Positions 4,292 through 5,746 of a stretch of 5,746 nt of DNA are shown here, in pieces. A model generated the notes under the pieces. It was not told the origin of the DNA. It ran no database searches and worked only from the letters and a program-made list of their open reading frames with translations. This stretch comes from a bacterium (GTDB taxonomy: Bacteria > Patescibacteriota > Minisyncoccia > UBA6257 > Colwellbacteraceae), in the NCBI GenBank assembly GCA_021811305.1, contig JAJZPD010000036.1, forward strand, positions 1 to 5,746, written 5' to 3'. Within the stretch, counting starts at the first letter, position 1. Every line of letters begins with the position of its first letter. Made by a program: the position numbers and the translations under genes.

Positions 4292-4808
4292 GGAAAGAAT
4301 TCGAATTATGGAAAAAATTGAAGAGGAGTTGCGAGACGCCACGCTTGTTTTTTTAGTCAGAAAGTCTCAAGAAAAAATTTCAGAGATTTGTTTGGCTATG
4401 AAAAAACGGGGGTTCGGTGTGAATCGTTGGAACGGTGTCGGCGGCAAGGTCGAAAAAGATGAGACTATAAATAGCGCGGCGGAGCGAGAGACGCAAGAGG
4501 AGATCGGAGTAGAAATCACACAAACCGACAAAGTTGCGGAATTATCTTTTTACTTTCCGCATAATCCGGGATGGAATCAGAAAGTCCACGTCTATTTTTC
4601 CGAATCTTGGAACGGGGAGCCAAGCGAAAGCGAAGAAATGAAACCGCAATGGTTTTCAGTTCAAGAATTGCCTTTCAATAGCATGTGGCCCGATGACAAG
4701 TTTTGGATTCCCGAAGTGTTGTCTGGAAAATTGGTAAAAGGTGCTTTTGTTTTTAGCGAGGGTGATGTGATTCAGGAAAAAGACGTTCAGATTGTTGAAA
4801 GATGGTAA
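4290..4808 (+). CDS. Nudix hydrolase of the MTH1 (8-oxo-dGTP diphosphatase) type
   Basis: This protein of up to 172 residues probably hydrolyses oxidised purine nucleoside triphosphates to monophosphates, cleaning the nucleotide pool. The Nudix box G-x5-E-x7-RE-x2-EE-x-G is complete at residues 52-74 (G52, E58, R66, E67, E70, E71, G73) and binds the metal. The resemblance to human MTH1 goes further: LAMKKRGFG then RWNGVGGKV, SEEMKPQWF, and MWPDD at 132-136. By position F42, N48, W133, D135 and D136 correspond to MTH1 F27, N33, W117, D119 and D120, which line the base pocket. The start is uncertain. ATG 4290 gives the longest form. ATG 4308 fits a possible promoter. TTG 4329 would give a protein starting close to the conserved core. 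The gene looks more A/T-rich than its neighbours. The BI-1 gene follows after 67 bases. Confidence 0.9.
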   Translation: MERIRIMEKIEEELRDATLVFLVRKSQEKISEICLAMKKRGFGVNRWNGVGGKVEKDETINSAAERETQEEIGVEITQTDKVAELSFYFPHNPGWNQKVHVYFSESWNGEPSESEEMKPQWFSVQELPFNSMWPDDKFWIPEVLSGKLVKGAFVFSEGDVIQEKDVQIVERW

Positions 4809-4821
4809 AGCCCGTGAATAT

Positions 4822-4850
4822 TTGCGCCCAAAAACAGGAAGTAATACTAT
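4822..4850 (+). promoter_or_regulatory. Possible promoter of the BI-1 family gene
   Basis: TTGCGC (4822-4827) and TACTAT (4845-4850) are separated by 17 bases and match the -35 and -10 consensus at about three and four of six positions. Transcription would start near 4857, leaving a 19-base leader with no Shine-Dalgarno site. Co-transcription with the Nudix gene is equally possible, as no terminator lies between them. Confidence 0.3.
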
Positions 4851-4875
4851 TAGACCAACAAACTTTTTAAGCACT

Positions 4876-5643
4876 ATGGATTCTCAATCGATGCCCGAAC
4901 AAGCCGCGACTCCCGCTCCGGTTTCCACCAACCCAGGCAAGCCCGGCTGGGGTAAAGCCGCGCTCGGACAGTTTTCCACTCCGGACAGAGTCGCCTTTAT
5001 CTACAAGGTCTACGGCTGGATGTGCTTTGGGTTAACGATAAGCGCGTTGATCTCTCTGTGGGTCGCCAGCACTCCGTCCGTCGCCCAGGCGATTTTCGGA
5101 AACATAATGATTTTTTACGGCCTCCTGATACTGGAATTGATCGCCGTGTTTTCCCTCGCCGCCATGGTGCATAAGATATCCAGCTCCGCCTCCGCGATCA
5201 TATTCGTTTTATACTCCGCGTTGAATGGACTGACTCTTTCGATAATATTTTTCGCGTACCAGTTAGGTTCCATCGAGGAGATCTTTTTCTTGGCCGCCGG
5301 CATTTTCGGGGCGATGAGTCTTTACGGATTTTTCACCAAAAGAGATCTAACGACGATAGGTCGCCTCGCCACCATGGCTTTGTTGGGGCTGGTGATCGCG
5401 ATGATTATCAATCTGTTTATTATGAACGATGTTTACACATTCGCGCTGGCCTGCATCGGTATAGTGGTCTTCGTGATACTGACCGCCTACGACACGCAGA
5501 AGCTGAAGTGGCTATATGAGCTGGGCCGGACGGAGGGAAGCGACGGAGAAAAGAAAGAGGCGATCAACGGAGCCCTGATTTTATATTTGGACTTCATCAA
5601 CCTCTTCCTGGATCTGCTGCTGGTGTTTGGGAAAAGGAAGTAG
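4876..5643 (+). CDS. Bax inhibitor-1 family membrane protein (YbhL/YccA/YetJ-like)
   Basis: This 255-residue integral membrane protein belongs to the BI-1/TMBIM family, whose bacterial member YetJ is a pH-sensitive calcium leak channel and whose YccA member modulates the FtsH protease. A Pro/Ala-rich cytoplasmic tail (about residues 1-35) precedes about seven hydrophobic segments: roughly 46-65, 76-97, 104-127, 134-153, 163-182, 187-206 and 231-251. Family landmarks are TAYDTQKLK (203-211) and ALILYLDFINLFLDLL (233-248). D206 and D239 are the likely counterparts of the paired aspartates that form the YetJ pH sensor. A charged loop (about 215-229, GRTEGSDGEKKE) links the last two helices. The ATG at 4876 was preferred over an in-frame ATG at 4792, which lies inside the Nudix gene and adds no family sequence; ATG 4891 is also possible. 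The molecular activity here is inferred from the family. Confidence 0.92.
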   Translation: MDSQSMPEQAATPAPVSTNPGKPGWGKAALGQFSTPDRVAFIYKVYGWMCFGLTISALISLWVASTPSVAQAIFGNIMIFYGLLILELIAVFSLAAMVHKISSSASAIIFVLYSALNGLTLSIIFFAYQLGSIEEIFFLAAGIFGAMSLYGFFTKRDLTTIGRLATMALLGLVIAMIINLFIMNDVYTFALACIGIVVFVILTAYDTQKLKWLYELGRTEGSDGEKKEAINGALILYLDFINLFLDLLLVFGKRK

Positions 5644-5668
5644 GAGTTTACGAGGCTATACTTACTCT

Positions 5669-5706
5669 AAAAATCCCCTGAAAACTTAAGATTTAAGGGG
5701 ATTTTT
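5669..5706. terminator. Bidirectional rho-independent terminator after the BI-1 gene
   Basis: AAAAATCCCCT (5669-5679) pairs perfectly with AGGGGATTTTT (5696-5706) around a 16-base loop (5680-5695) that contains CTTAAG. The A-tract on the left and T-tract on the right allow termination from both directions, so an oppositely oriented gene may lie beyond the window. The remaining 40 bases (5707-5746) are A/T-rich with no visible feature. Confidence 0.8.
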
Positions 5707-5746
5707 GAAAATCGACAAAAAAAGGTTTAAGCTTATTCCAGTTTAA

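Noticed and set aside
4792..4875. Longer start for the BI-1 protein inside the Nudix gene
   Set aside because: The added 28 residues show no family similarity and arise from Nudix coding sequence and the following spacer.

Overview
The window reads as a compact chromosomal segment of an uncultured-type bacterium. All six protein genes and all three tRNA genes lie on the + strand, and base composition is near balanced. Four things make a Patescibacteria/CPR (Parcubacteria-like) source my best guess: small genes, a secreted four-cysteine protein of a type I associate from memory with that group, the lack of Shine-Dalgarno sites, and A-rich stem-loop intergenic DNA. This assignment is an inference; no marker gene in the window proves it.

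Layout: tRNA-Ala(GGC) (23-93) is followed by a short spacer with a putative operator and promoter. A two-component operon comes next: an OmpR-type response regulator (223-897) and an overlapping, apparently HAMP-less sensor histidine kinase (836-1864). A 726-base gene-free stretch (1865-2590) holds two diverged A/T-rich stem-loop elements, a run of stem-loops ending in a strong intrinsic terminator (a possible small RNA), a perfect 23-bp inverted repeat with consensus DnaA boxes at both outer ends, and a partial tRNA copy. tRNA-Ala(TGC) (2591-2662) follows. It is read straight into a TPR-repeat protein (2702-3388) and then a membrane-anchored extracytoplasmic protein of unknown function (3417-4112). 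tRNA-Ser(CGA) (4154-4243) has its own near-consensus promoter and a perfect 17-bp terminator hairpin. The window closes with an MTH1/MutT-like Nudix hydrolase (4290-4808), a seven-helix BI-1 family membrane protein (4876-5643) and a bidirectional terminator (5669-5706).

How the genes work together: the kinase and regulator form one signalling pair, probably autoregulated through 11-bp-spaced repeats upstream. The TPR and membrane-anchored genes form a probable transcription unit downstream of tRNA-Ala(TGC), with no terminator between. The Nudix and BI-1 genes suit nucleotide-pool sanitation and membrane ion or stress homeostasis, and are neighbours without a proven link. No mobile element, CRISPR array or defence system is visible. 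The most unusual material is non-coding: the DnaA-box palindrome, the multi-hairpin RNA candidate and the identical trailers of the two tRNA-Ala genes.
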